Shown here in pieces: positions 42,454-52,095 of a stretch of 64,000 nucleotides of DNA (positions are counted from its first letter, which is position 1; each line of letters begins with the position of its first letter). The notes beneath the pieces were generated by a model. That model was not told the origin of the DNA, did not search any database, and saw only the letters and a program-made list of their open reading frames with translations. The translations under genes and the position numbers were made by a program. Source of the DNA: an uncultured Pseudomonadota bacterium (lineage in GTDB: Bacteria; Myxococcota_A; UBA796; SXON01). The stretch spans positions 1-64,000 of the forward strand of contig CAIQVJ010000061.1 of NCBI GenBank assembly GCA_903875225.1. Reading direction: 5' to 3'.

Positions 42454-44814
42454 TTGAGTCACGTGCGCCGGCTGGGGATCGTCTGCCTGGGCCTCCTGGT
42501 GGCCGGGATCGTCGCCGGGACCCTCGCCTGGCCGCGATGGATCGCCATCCGTGACGCCGCGGATGCGTTGGTCGATCGCCACGTTGGCCACGAGGTGGCC
42601 CACCCGGGGTGGAGCTTTCCGGCGCACGTGTGGTCCGCCGCGGCGCCGCTCGACCAGGATCCGGCCCGCCTGGTCGAGGAGGCGCACGTGCGCGGGTACG
42701 CCGACGCCTGCCCGCCCAAGCATCCCGGCGAGATCTGCCCCACGAGCGCACAGGTGATGCTCCGTGGCGGGACCTTCCCCGAGGGCGTGCAGCCCGCCGG
42801 CAATGCCGGCTGGACCCGCCCGCTCGCGCTGGAGCCCGTGCTTGTCGGCACGCTGATCGGGCCGGACGCCGAGGAGCGCGAGCACCTGCCCCTGGCGCAG
42901 GCTCCGCCCGCCCTGATCGCCGCGATCATCGCCGCGGAGGACCAGGACTTCTGGACCCACCCTGGGGTGAACCCCCGCGGGCTCCTGCGTGCGGCGCTCG
43001 TCGACCTCCAGGGCAGCGGCGCCCAGCAGGGCGCCAGCACGCTCACGATGCAGGTGGTGCGCAACCTCTCTCAAGACAAGGAGCGCACGCTCGGCCGAAA
43101 GGCGCGCGAAGCGCTCTCCGCCATCGCGATCGACGCGCACCTGGGCAAGGAGGGCGTGCTGCAGGTCTACCTGGACGCGCCCTACCTCGGGCAGGACGGC
43201 AGCACGTCGATCTGCGGATTCCAGGCTGCGGCCATGCACTACTGGGGCGTGGACGCCCGCGACCTGTCCCTGGCGCAGGCCGCGACGCTCGCCGCGATCC
43301 TGCCCGCGCCGGGGCGCTGGGCGCCGGACGTCGACCCCGTCGAGGCCACCGCGCGTCGGGACCACCTGCTGCGCAGCATGGCGGGGCTCGGCTGGGACCG
43401 CGCCGCAGTGGACGCCGCGCTGCAGGAGCCGATGGGAGGGCTGCCTCCCGCCGCGACCCCGGCGGTCGATGGACGGCCAGCGTCCCGCCACGGCCCCCCG
43501 CCGCCGCGCTGGCCGGCGTAGCTGCAGGCCACGCGCTCGTGGCTCGCCGATCAGTTGCCGCCCGAGATCCTCTACGGCGCCGGGCTGGACGTGTTCACCG
43601 CGCTCGATCCCCTGGCGCAGGAGGTCGGCGACCGCGTGCTGCCCGAGGGCGTGGCCTTCCTGGCGAAGAACGTGCCACGGAACGGCAAGGAGCCGCTGGA
43701 GGCTGCGGCCGCGCTGATCGACGTGCACAGCGGCCTGCTCGTCGCGGTGTTCGACGGGCGCATGGCCGCCGCCACGGACTTCAACCGGGCCACGCAAACA
43801 CTGCGGCAGGCGGGCTCGTCGGTGAAGCCGCTCATCTACGCGCTGGCACTCTCGAAGCTGGGTCCCGACGGTCATCCCGCGCTCACCCAGGCCTACACGC
43901 TACCGAACGAGCCGCGCACGTTCCCGGGGACCAACGGCTGGCGGCCCCTGAACGTGGGGGACGACTACTCCCCCACGTCCACGCTCGCGATGGGCTTGTC
44001 GTGGAGCCAGAACATCGTCGCCGCCTCGCTCCTGGAGCAGTCGGGCGGGCCCCGGGCGCTCATCGCCTTCGCGAACCGGATCGGCTTCGACACGCGTGCC
44101 TGGCCCGTGGAGATGGGCCTGGCGCTCGGCCAGGGCGAGGTGAACCCGCTGGAGATGTCCCGCCTCTCGGCGACCATCGCTCGTGGCGGCATCGTGGCGA
44201 GCGGCCGGCCCGTGATCGTCGTGAAGGACGCGGCCGGGCGGATCCGCATCCCCGAGCCGGAGCCGAGCGCCCGGGTGATGCCCGAGGAGAGCGCCGCGCT
44301 CGTGCGCGACCTGATGCGGCTCGTGACCACGTATGGCACCGGCTACACCGTGAAGGGCGTGGCCGGCCGGGACGGGTACGCGCTGCCCTCCATGGGCAAG
44401 ACCGGCACCTCGGACGACGAGAAGGACGTGTGGTTCACCGGCGCGACCCCCCGCTACGCCGGCGCCATCTGGCTCGGCTACGAGACCCCCGCGCGGGTGG
44501 GGGGAACGGCAGGCGACCTCGCGGCGCCGCTCTGGGGCTGGTGGATGCACGCGCTGCATGCGCACCAGCCCGCCGGGAGCTTCGTCGGCCCCGAGCTCGA
44601 GCGGCACCCCATCTGCACGCAGACCGGGCTGTACCCCAACCCGAGCTGTCGGATCATCAATGCGTACTTCCTGCCCGGCACCGCGCCCAGGGGCTCCTGC
44701 AGCGTCGCGCACCCCCCGCCGCCCCCGGACAAGAAGCCGTTCGAGAACCTGTGGCAGCGGAAGGCGCGCGCCACCACCGAGAAGGAGAACCCGGGGGCCG
44801 GGCCAGGGGACTGA
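42454..44814 (+). pseudogene. Class A penicillin-binding protein (PBP1C-like) interrupted by in-frame TAG
   Basis: Both halves lie in one frame, split by TAG at 43519-43521. The first (about 355 aa) has an N-terminal TM helix and a GT51 glycosyltransferase: AAEDQDFWTHPGVNPRG, QGASTLTMQVVRNL and RKAREALSAIAID. The second has a transpeptidase with SSVKPLIY (SxxK), LSWSQNIVA (SxN) and GKTGTSDD (KTG), then a Cys/Pro-rich tail. Around the stop the sequence reads RWPA-stop-LQATRSWLADQLPPEILYGAGL, where this family usually has an aromatic residue, so TAC to TAG is the simplest change. Start TTG at 42454 or GTG at 42463. It could be a true pseudogene, two separate polypeptides or a sequencing error. 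Confidence 0.85.
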
Positions 44815-45147
44815 GGGCGGGCCGATGTAGCCAGGGCGAGCCCCGACCCCGAGGACCTCGTTCAACCCCGCCCACACCAGGTCCACGCCGCCAACACCAG
44901 AGGGCGCGTCGGCGGGGAGCCGCCTGGCGTCGGGAACGAGCAGTATGCGCACCGCAGGGCCGCCACGCGCGAGCTTCGTGATGCCAGCCTGCCTGCCGAC
45001 CACTTCGAGGCCTCGCAGCGGGCCAACGCGGGGGAGCTGCTGAACGACGTCGCCCACTACCTCGGGTCGTCCCCCGACCCCCACCTACGTAAGCCCCCGG
45101 CGGCCCCATCTTCCACGCTGGAACGCCGGTGGGTGGCCTGGAGACCC
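44815..45147. other. Gap with possible gene remnant
   Basis: No complete gene. A plus-strand frame from about 44842 to 45092 reads like coding helix (for example AATRELRDASLPADHFEAS and ANAGELLNDVAHYLGSS), but it has no start and no stop of its own before running antisense into the kinase gene. It may be a decayed 3' end of a lost gene. Confidence 0.3.
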
Positions 45148-47103
45148 TCAGGCGCGCAACATGGCCGACACGGCCCATGCATCCCCAAGCGCACGGGCGA
45201 ACTCGGCACAACTTCCATGCCTGTCAGCGGGGTTCTTCGACAGGCCCTTCATGATCTCAATCTCCATCGACGCGGGCACCCACCCCCCGGGAGCGGAGAT
45301 GGGCGGAGGCATCTCGCGCTGGTGTTTGAGCAGGAGGGGCATGGTCTCGGGGTGGGTGAACGGCGGCTGGCCGGCGCACATCTCATATGCGACGATCGCC
45401 AGCGAATACAGATCTGCCGGGGGTCCAGCCTGGGAAAACCCGGCGGCCTGTTCGGGCGCCATGTACGCAGCAGTGCCGGCGATCATCCCGGACCGGGTCA
45501 CGCCTTTCGCCTGTTCCTCCCGCGCGATGCCGAAGTCCATCACCTTGACCGTTCCGGCGTTCGTCAGGAAGAGGTTCGCCGGCTTCACGTCCCGGTGGGT
45601 CACCCCGGCGCGATGCGCTGCGTCGAGGCCCTCGGCGGCCTGCGTGATCAGGTCGATGATCTGGTCAGGCGAGAGCTCGCCGCACATCAGCTTCGCCAGA
45701 TCATGGCCCTGAAGGTACTCCATGCTGATGTACCGCAGCGGCCCGTGAGCACCGATGTCATGGACTCGCACGACGTTGGGGTGCGAGAGCCGGCGGGTCA
45801 CGCGAAGCTCGCTTCGCAGGCGTTCTGTGGACGTTGCATCATGGGCGGGGGCGAGCATCACCTTGAGGGCGACCACCTCCCCGAGCTCGTCGTCGTGGGC
45901 GCGTACCACGGCGCCCATCGCTCCCTCGCCCAGCGGAGCCTGGACGGTGTATCGGCCCGCGATGACCGCCCCGGGCGTGATGGCGTCGCGGAGCGTTCCA
46001 CCACGCTCCGCGCGCCAGGCGGGCGGGGCCGGCGGTTTCAGCGCGGCCCGCCGCGCGAGTTGTGGGTCCGGCGCCAGGACCGGCGCCGTGTGAGATGGGG
46101 GCATGGGCACAACATCAAGCCCCCAGTGGGACGTGGTGTTTCCCGCGGACAGCCCGTCAGGCTGTGCGGTGCCCGGTGCCGCTGGCGCGAGGGTTGGCGT
46201 GGGCAGGGCGCCAAAGGGTGCGCCCAGGTCTGGCAGCGGCGGGAGGTCGGGGAAGTCCTGGATGGCGGGCAGACCGGGCGCGAGAGCCTCGGGCAGCGCT
46301 CGGCCGGCCGGCAGATCGGGACGGCCAGGCGAACGAGCGCGCACTGCCGCCACCAGACGGGATGCCTCCTGCCCCCGGCCATGGCGTCCATACAGTCCAG
46401 CGAGCAACAGGAACGCATCCTCGTCGACCCGATCCTCGGGCCTCGAGGCGACGAATGGCGCCACGAACCGGTCGATCTCGAAGTCCAGGTAATCCTGGCG
46501 GTCTGCCATGCGCGCCAGCGCGGCACACGATCTTCGGTATCGGGGGTCAGTGTGCCCCAGGCGGGTCAGCGCCTCGATCGCGCGGCTCGGCTCCCTGGCG
46601 GCGAGCCACGCCCGGGAGGACTCGAAGAATCGGCCCGACTGCGCCCAGAGCTTGGCGGCCTCGGCGTGCAGGTCGAGCCGATCGGCCAGCGCAGCGCCGG
46701 CTGACGTGAGGCCGAGGGCGACCATCGTCGCGACCCGCTCCTTCGGTGACCACCCCGCGCCGACCAGATCCACCGCCGCGCTGGCCCCATCCGCCACGAA
46801 GGCGCGTGTACACAACGCCGCGCCCGGATCGTCCGCCCGGGGCCCGCCCATGCGTGAGACCTCCGCTGCCACATCCGGTAGGGACGCAGCGTCGAACGCC
46901 GCAGCGGCGGCTGCGAGCACGGTCGTCGTATCATCCGCCAGCGGCGGCCTCCGGCGGATCTCAGGCTCGACGAATGCGAGGAGCAAGGCCCCTGCCTCCA
47001 GGTCGCGCCCGCGCTCCCGGAGCGTTCGCGCGAGCCAGAGCATTCGGGACAGCGACTCGGGCGCCCTCTCCCGAGGGCTGCGCGCAAGGCTCGGGGCGTC
47101 CAC
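45148..47103 (-). CDS. Serine/threonine protein kinase with N-terminal TPR-like domain
   Basis: A 651-aa protein. Residues about 1-250 are helical repeats (TPR/HEAT-like), then an Ala/Pro-rich linker (about 260-370). The C-terminal kinase has PLGEGAMGAVVRA (Gly loop), VALKVML (Lys), THRDVKPANLFL (catalytic Asp), VMDFGIARE (DFG) and GTAAYMAPEQ. No TM segment, which differs from most PASTA or Pkn-type receptors. GTG at 47103 directly follows the PilT stop. It is the last gene of the HEAT-PilT, PilT, STPK operon, so the ATPases or their regulators are likely substrates. Confidence 0.92.
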   Translation of the reverse strand: MDAPSLARSPRERAPESLSRMLWLARTLRERGRDLEAGALLLAFVEPEIRRRPPLADDTTTVLAAAAAAFDAASLPDVAAEVSRMGGPRADDPGAALCTRAFVADGASAAVDLVGAGWSPKERVATMVALGLTSAGAALADRLDLHAEAAKLWAQSGRFFESSRAWLAAREPSRAIEALTRLGHTDPRYRRSCAALARMADRQDYLDFEIDRFVAPFVASRPEDRVDEDAFLLLAGLYGRHGRGQEASRLVAAVRARSPGRPDLPAGRALPEALAPGLPAIQDFPDLPPLPDLGAPFGALPTPTLAPAAPGTAQPDGLSAGNTTSHWGLDVVPMPPSHTAPVLAPDPQLARRAALKPPAPPAWRAERGGTLRDAITPGAVIAGRYTVQAPLGEGAMGAVVRAHDDELGEVVALKVMLAPAHDATSTERLRSELRVTRRLSHPNVVRVHDIGAHGPLRYISMEYLQGHDLAKLMCGELSPDQIIDLITQAAEGLDAAHRAGVTHRDVKPANLFLTNAGTVKVMDFGIAREEQAKGVTRSGMIAGTAAYMAPEQAAGFSQAGPPADLYSLAIVAYEMCAGQPPFTHPETMPLLLKHQREMPPPISAPGGWVPASMEIEIMKGLSKNPADRHGSCAEFARALGDAWAVSAMLRA

Positions 47104-48183
47104 TCAGGCCTCGACCGGCAGCCTGGCGAGTCGTTCGCGGAGCAGGGCAGGCAGGTTGGCGCACCGGATCGCCTCCTCCGCCGCCACCGCACCGTCCCGG
47201 ACGTACTGGAAGAGGCAGGTGTCCATGCCCTGGTTCCCGCTTTGATCCACGTTGGCAGATTGGAGCATCGCTTCCAGCAGGTGGACCTTCCCCGTTCGCA
47301 CCATGCTCGCAACAGCGACATCACCCAACAGCACCTCGAGGGCGGCGATGCGCCCGTCCCCGTTCGCGCGCCGGCAGAGCTGCTGGGCGACGATACCGCG
47401 CAGCAGCACGGAGAGACTCGCTCGCGTCTGCTCACGGGAACCTTCTGCAACCGCATCGACGATGCGGTCCACCGCCTTGGCAGCGCTGTTGGTGTGGAGC
47501 GTCGCCAGCACCAGCACCCCGGTCTCAGCCGCTTGCAGGGCCATTCCAACAGTGTCGGCATCCCGCAGCTCACCCACCATGAGCACGTCGGGCGACTCCC
47601 GGAGCGCCGAACGCAGGCCGTCCTGGAAGTTCCCGATGTCCCGGCCCACCTGCCGCTGGGTGACCACGCCCATGAGCGTGGGGTGGACAAACTCGATCGG
47701 ATCCTCGAGCGTGACGATGTGCCTCGCGCTCGTCGCGTTGATGTCGTTGACCATGGCGGCCAGCGTGGTGGACTTCCCGGAGCCGGTCGGCCCGCAGATG
47801 AGCACCAGGCCCGACTGCAGCCGCGTGAGCCAGCGGACGGATCTGGGCAGGTTCAGCTCGGTCATAGTCGGGACGCGCTGGGAGATCAGCCGGAACACCG
47901 CGCCGGGCCCGCCGTGCTGATGGAAACAGCTCGTGCGGAACCGCCCTACACCCGCCAGCTCATAGAGGAGATCGACCTGCCACTCGCGGTTGAACTGCTC
48001 CCGCTGTTCCGGGGAGAGCAGCTCGTCGAGGAACCTGCGGACGTCGGCAGCGTGCAACACCCGAAAAGGCAGCGGCACCAGCGCCCCATCGAGTCGCAGC
48101 AATGGCTGCTTCCCGGCGTGCAGGTGCAGATCACTCGCCCGCTGATCCACCATGACCCGGAAAAAGCTGTCGAGCATCGGCAT
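47104..48183 (-). CDS. PilT-like type IV pilus retraction ATPase
   Basis: A 359-aa secretion ATPase. An N-terminal PAS-like domain with DQRASDLHLHAGKQP precedes the RecA core: Walker A CGPTGSGKSTT, Asp box TLEDPIEFVH, Walker B VLMVGELRDADTV and His box VLATLHTNSAAKAVDRI. Length matches PilT. The C-terminal AIRCANLP differs from the AIRNLI of E. coli and Myxococcus PilT. ATG at 48183 overlaps the stop of the HEAT-PilT gene by one base. No pilin or pilus assembly gene is in the window, so it may be an accessory PilT rather than the main retraction motor. Confidence 0.93.
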   Translation of the reverse strand: MPMLDSFFRVMVDQRASDLHLHAGKQPLLRLDGALVPLPFRVLHAADVRRFLDELLSPEQREQFNREWQVDLLYELAGVGRFRTSCFHQHGGPGAVFRLISQRVPTMTELNLPRSVRWLTRLQSGLVLICGPTGSGKSTTLAAMVNDINATSARHIVTLEDPIEFVHPTLMGVVTQRQVGRDIGNFQDGLRSALRESPDVLMVGELRDADTVGMALQAAETGVLVLATLHTNSAAKAVDRIVDAVAEGSREQTRASLSVLLRGIVAQQLCRRANGDGRIAALEVLLGDVAVASMVRTGKVHLLEAMLQSANVDQSGNQGMDTCLFQYVRDGAVAAEEAIRCANLPALLRERLARLPVEA

Positions 48184-50927
48184 CAGACCGCCGTCCCGGT
48201 GCGACCTGCGTCGCTGCCGCTCGCGGCCAGCATCGCCTCGAAGTCCTTCTTGTTCCTTGCCTTCACGTACGCGGTCTCCCCGCTGATCACCCCGGCCTTG
48301 TAGAGCCGGAGCAGCTCTGTGTCCATTGCCTGCATCCCGAAGTCGCGGCCAGTGGCAATCACGGACGGGAGCTGATGCGTCTTTCCGGCCCGGATGTACT
48401 GCGCCACGGCGTCGTTGCTCAGCATCACCTCGCACGCGAGCACGCGCCCGCCCCCATCGAGCCGGGGGAGGAGGAGCTGGCAGACCGCGCCTCGGAGCGT
48501 ACCCGCGAGCTGCGAGCGCACCTGGGCCTGCTGGTCGTGGGGGAAGGCGTGGATCAGACGGTCGACGGCAGTGTCGACCGAGAGCGTGTGGACTGTGCCG
48601 AGGACAAGGTGGCCGGTCTCTGCGGCACTGACGGCGAATGCCACGGTTTCGAGATCTCGCAGCTCACCGACGAGGATGACATCCGGGTCCTGCCGGAGCG
48701 TGGCCCGCAGCGCGGAGAGGTAGCTGCTCGCGTGGGAGCCCAACTCGCGCTGGTTCACGAGGCCGCGCTTGCAGGGATGAACGACCTCGATCGGGTCTTC
48801 GAGGGTGATCACATGGCTCGACCGAGTAGCGTTGATGCGATCAATCAACGCAGCGAGGGTGGTCGACTTGCCCGAACAGCTGGGCCCACCGACAAGGACG
48901 AGGCCGTTCTTGAGCTCGGCGAGCCCGCGAACGCTCTGCGGGAGCCCAAGGTCATCGAGGCTCGGGATGCTCGACTTCACCACGCGAAACACCGCGCTCA
49001 GGCCGGCGCGCTGCCGGAACACGTTGCCGCGGTACCGGAGGCCTCCGCCGGGCACCTGGTAGGAGAGGTCCACGTCGCGGAGGGCATCGAGCTCTTGGAG
49101 GTGAGTGGGCGTGAGCACTCCCACGAGCAGAGACCGGATGTCCTCCCCGGACAGCACCTGATCCGACAGTGGCTGCATGCGCCCCGAGTGCTTGCCCAAC
49201 GCGTGTCGGTCGGGAATGAGGAGCAGGTCATCGACACCGAGGTCCGCGGCTCGCTTGCACAGCGCATCGAGTCCGCGCAGGTTCGAGACGACGGCCACCT
49301 CCATGTTCCAGCCAAGGACAAGCCGGCGGGCCACGAGTGCGACGCTTGGGTCGGGGTCGCCTACGAGCGGCGCAACCGCCGCGACCTGTGCCCGCGCTCC
49401 CAGTTCCTCGAGACTGAGGAGCGCGGCTTGCCGCACGCCGGGGTCGGCGAAATCGAGGAACCGGGCAACGTGGGGCGCCATGTCCACCGCTCTCATCGCA
49501 CCGAGCGTACGGATCGCGGACACACGCAGCGCGGGGTCCCGCTGGGCCAACTCCACGAGATAGGGCGCGGCCCGGGGGTCACCCATGACGCCGACTGCCT
49601 CCACGGCGCGCTCCCGGACCCACCAGTCCGTGTCCTCCCGGGCGGTCTTCACCAGTGCGCCCAGGGCCTTTTCGGCGCGCAACTTGCGGATGACCTCCAC
49701 GCCGAAGAGCCGCACGGGGCTCTCCGGGTCCGCCAGGAAGCCCATGACGAAGGGCAATAGTTGCTCTCCGGCGATCTCCAGCAGCGCATCGGACACCCGC
49801 TCCCGCACCCACCAGTCCTGGTCACGCAAGAGCACGAACAGCTGCGGCCAGACCTCGGTGGACGCCGAACCTGTCCTTCTCGCGATCTCGACCGCCATCC
49901 GCCTCGTCTCGGGGTCCGCGCTCCGAAGGAGCCAGAGCACGGTCGGGACGACGTTCACCCGTCCGCTGCGCCCGAGCGCGTCGAGGACGGTGATCGCCTG
50001 GGTACGCACCTCCAGCTGGCGGTGGGACACTGCCTCCACCAGCAGCGGCACCACGCCGTCGCTCCCGATGTGCTCCAACGCGGCCAGGACCTCCAGGCGC
50101 ATCGCCTTCGGACCCGACCTGAACTTCGCACGCAGCGCATCCAACGCCCGCGGTGAGCTCCAACGACGCAGGCCGGTGAGCGCTGCAACCGCAACGACCA
50201 TGTGGGGGGACTCGAGCGCGGGTGCAGCGAAGTCAAACCACTCATCCTCGTTCGCGAGTCCACCGAACGCCGCTGTCGCCGCCGCGAGCACCTCCGGCTC
50301 CGGGTCACAGAGCATCTCACCGAGCAGAGCCAGGGCACCCGTGCGGTCCCTCCCCATGACGGTCTCGTCGCCCAGCAGCCGGACAAGACGCTGCTTCTCC
50401 GCGGCATCGGCCACACCCAGCGCGGCCCGGATCGCGGGGAGTGCGTGGTGCCCAGCGACCCTCACGGCGACCTCGGCCGCGAGAATCCGCGCGGGGAACG
50501 CCTTGTCCGCGACCATCAGCGTGATGTCGGCGAGGGCGGTCTTCCCCCCGACCCTGGTGAGGATCTGGGCCGCTGCGTGCCGCACGCCGCGGTCGCGGTG
50601 TCCCAGGAGCGCAGTGAGCAACGAGTGCAGCGCTGGATCGTTCACGCGCGGCATGGCAGCGACCAGCACGGCCCGGACGCTGGGATCGACGATCTTGAGC
50701 GCGGCGACGAGTGGCCCGAAGGACCGCCTGTCACCACGCTGCTCGATCAGGTGTTGGAGGAACTGGCACCGCAGTCGCTGCACCACCGGGTCCGCGACCG
50801 GGGCGCCGATCAGCGTGACCGCAGCAAGGATGTCGGCGGGCTCGACGGTGGGCTCCAGGGCGAGCAATCGGGGGATGTCCTCCGCGGTACGCAGCGTCCT
50901 TGTCAGCGATTGTTGAGTGAACTGCAT
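48183..50927 (-). CDS. HEAT-repeat/PilT fusion ATPase
   Basis: A 914-aa protein. Residues about 1-510 are HEAT-like repeats (e.g. DRGVRHAAAQILTRVGG, DWWVRERVSDALLEIAG, DPALRVSAIRTLGAM). A PilT ATPase follows (about 545-895) with LGVDDLLLIPDR in place of the usual SDLHL, Walker A GGPSCSGKSTT, TLEDPIEVVH, Walker B VILVGELRDLETV and His box VLGTVHTLSVDTAVDRL. HEAT repeats probably dock partner proteins. ATG at 50927. First gene of a three-gene operon with PilT and a Ser/Thr kinase. It may be a regulator or adaptor of a type IV pilus-like motor, which is inference. Confidence 0.9.
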   Translation of the reverse strand: MQFTQQSLTRTLRTAEDIPRLLALEPTVEPADILAAVTLIGAPVADPVVQRLRCQFLQHLIEQRGDRRSFGPLVAALKIVDPSVRAVLVAAMPRVNDPALHSLLTALLGHRDRGVRHAAAQILTRVGGKTALADITLMVADKAFPARILAAEVAVRVAGHHALPAIRAALGVADAAEKQRLVRLLGDETVMGRDRTGALALLGEMLCDPEPEVLAAATAAFGGLANEDEWFDFAAPALESPHMVVAVAALTGLRRWSSPRALDALRAKFRSGPKAMRLEVLAALEHIGSDGVVPLLVEAVSHRQLEVRTQAITVLDALGRSGRVNVVPTVLWLLRSADPETRRMAVEIARRTGSASTEVWPQLFVLLRDQDWWVRERVSDALLEIAGEQLLPFVMGFLADPESPVRLFGVEVIRKLRAEKALGALVKTAREDTDWWVRERAVEAVGVMGDPRAAPYLVELAQRDPALRVSAIRTLGAMRAVDMAPHVARFLDFADPGVRQAALLSLEELGARAQVAAVAPLVGDPDPSVALVARRLVLGWNMEVAVVSNLRGLDALCKRAADLGVDDLLLIPDRHALGKHSGRMQPLSDQVLSGEDIRSLLVGVLTPTHLQELDALRDVDLSYQVPGGGLRYRGNVFRQRAGLSAVFRVVKSSIPSLDDLGLPQSVRGLAELKNGLVLVGGPSCSGKSTTLAALIDRINATRSSHVITLEDPIEVVHPCKRGLVNQRELGSHASSYLSALRATLRQDPDVILVGELRDLETVAFAVSAAETGHLVLGTVHTLSVDTAVDRLIHAFPHDQQAQVRSQLAGTLRGAVCQLLLPRLDGGGRVLACEVMLSNDAVAQYIRAGKTHQLPSVIATGRDFGMQAMDTELLRLYKAGVISGETAYVKARNKKDFEAMLAASGSDAGRTGTAV

Positions 50928-51507
50928 TTGAATAGCCTACGTAACCGATCGCGCAGGAGCTGATAGGACCGGCGCGCGCGGAGGCCACCTCCGGCGGGAC
51001 GGTCTGGACCGCGTGGTCGCGGTGGTAGCCGAGCCTTCCATCAACGCCGACGCAGGCCCCCGCGGGCGTTGTCGGGCCCGGGGGTTGGAGGGCCTCACGG
51101 CCAGCACCGGAGGGGCCATACCCTCCCGCGGTATGCTCACTATCGGCTTTTCATGACGTTTCTTTCCAGGATCTGGAGATGTGCAGAACGGTCGGCGGGT
51201 TGGCGGGTCGCGCGCTGGGTACGGCGCCGGGCCCCGTCACGCGCCCCCGCCGATCCCCGTCACCGTGGGGCCCGGATCCCCGCCCGGGATGCGATCCCAG
51301 GCAAGCTGCCACACGGCCCGGACCACCGCGCCGCCCTCCGCCCACCCGCTGGCGGGGGCGTAGCGCGGGAGCGCGCGGGGCCGGAAGGGCGGAGCGGGGG
51401 CGGCGGGGTGTACGATGCCGCATGTGCTCCGAGGTGACCCGTTCATGCTGCCTGGCCTCCGTGGCGCGGTCCCGACGTGCTATGGTCTAGACCCTTGGAA
51501 CTTGCCC
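50928..51507. other. Intergenic region with paralogue remnant
   Basis: About 580 bases between the divergent HEAT-PilT operon and the glycan operon. It contains the 51237-51314 gene remnant. The segment from 51320 to 51507 is GC-rich, with no good promoter visible. The AT-richer strip at 50930-50945 may hold the -10 of the HEAT-PilT gene. Confidence 0.4.
51237..51314 (-). pseudogene. Remnant of a paralogue of the FGE-like lipoprotein (C-terminal end)
   Basis: The minus strand encodes VWQLAWDRIPGGDPGPTVTG and three more residues before a stop, nearly identical to the last 25 residues of the lipoprotein at 39641-42358 (MWQLAWDRIPGGDPDLTVTG). DNA similarity extends a little beyond the stop (CCGGGCCCCGTCA in both). 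No upstream part of the gene is found here, so it is a fragment of a deleted or rearranged copy. Confidence 0.6.
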
Positions 51508-52095
51508 GTGGTGCGAATCTACGAACATCGAATCAACTCGGTCGAGGCGCTCGGACGGGTGCGGCCGGATGCGGGGATCGAATTCGACCTCCGCTCGGAC
51601 GGCGACAGGGTCATCGTCACACACGATCCCTTCACGGACGGACCCACCCTCGAGGAGTTTCTAGCACACGTCGGCGCGCGCCCGTGCATCTTCAACGTGA
51701 AGTGCGAGGGTATCGAGGAGTATTGCCTGGCTGCCGCTCGACGGTTCGGCATCGAAGACCTGTTCCTGCTCGACGTGAGCGTGCCCGCGGCGGTCAAGTT
51801 GGCCCGTTCTGGTGAGCGGCGGTTCGCCGTGAGGTGGTCCGAGTTCGAGCCCCCGGAGGCGGTGTCCCTCTGGCAGGGGTTGGCCAGGTGGATCTGGATC
51901 GACTGTTTCTCGGCCTGGCCCTTGGACCTGCACTCCTGGGGCCGGTTCGCTGACGCGTTCGCGCTGTGCCTCGTGAGTCCGGAGTTGCAGGGGAAGGATC
52001 CGGCGGTCGTGGCCTCGTGGCGCGCGGCGCTTGGGGATCGCCCGTACCACGCCGTCTGCACCAAGCGTCCCGATCTATGGCGCGGCCGCGGATGA
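51508..52095 (+). CDS. Glycerophosphodiesterase-like TIM-barrel protein
   Basis: About 195 aa. VRIYEHRINSVEALGRV, IEFDLRSDGDRVIVTHDPF and CIFNVKCEGIEE follow the GDPD pattern (H-R, E-x-D, H-D), though the protein is short for a full GDPD barrel. Such truncated GDPD-like genes occur in capsule and surface-glycan clusters. GTG at 51508 chosen (a second GTG follows). The longer frame starts in GC-rich non-conserved sequence. The stop overlaps the next ATG. It heads a seven-gene operon and could act on a glycerol-phosphate-type substituent. Confidence 0.72.
   Translation: MVRIYEHRINSVEALGRVRPDAGIEFDLRSDGDRVIVTHDPFTDGPTLEEFLAHVGARPCIFNVKCEGIEEYCLAAARRFGIEDLFLLDVSVPAAVKLARSGERRFAVRWSEFEPPEAVSLWQGLARWIWIDCFSAWPLDLHSWGRFADAFALCLVSPELQGKDPAVVASWRAALGDRPYHAVCTKRPDLWRGRG

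Noticed and set aside
43900-45084. 394-codon minus-strand frame across the penicillin-binding protein
   Set aside because: It is antisense to conserved transpeptidase motifs and has no recognisable domain; high GC makes long shadow frames common.
45107-45128. A fifth copy of the dispersed repeat
   Set aside because: Only a short match (TTCCACGCTGGAACGCC) is present and the CGGCCGACGAGATTCTAC head is missing.
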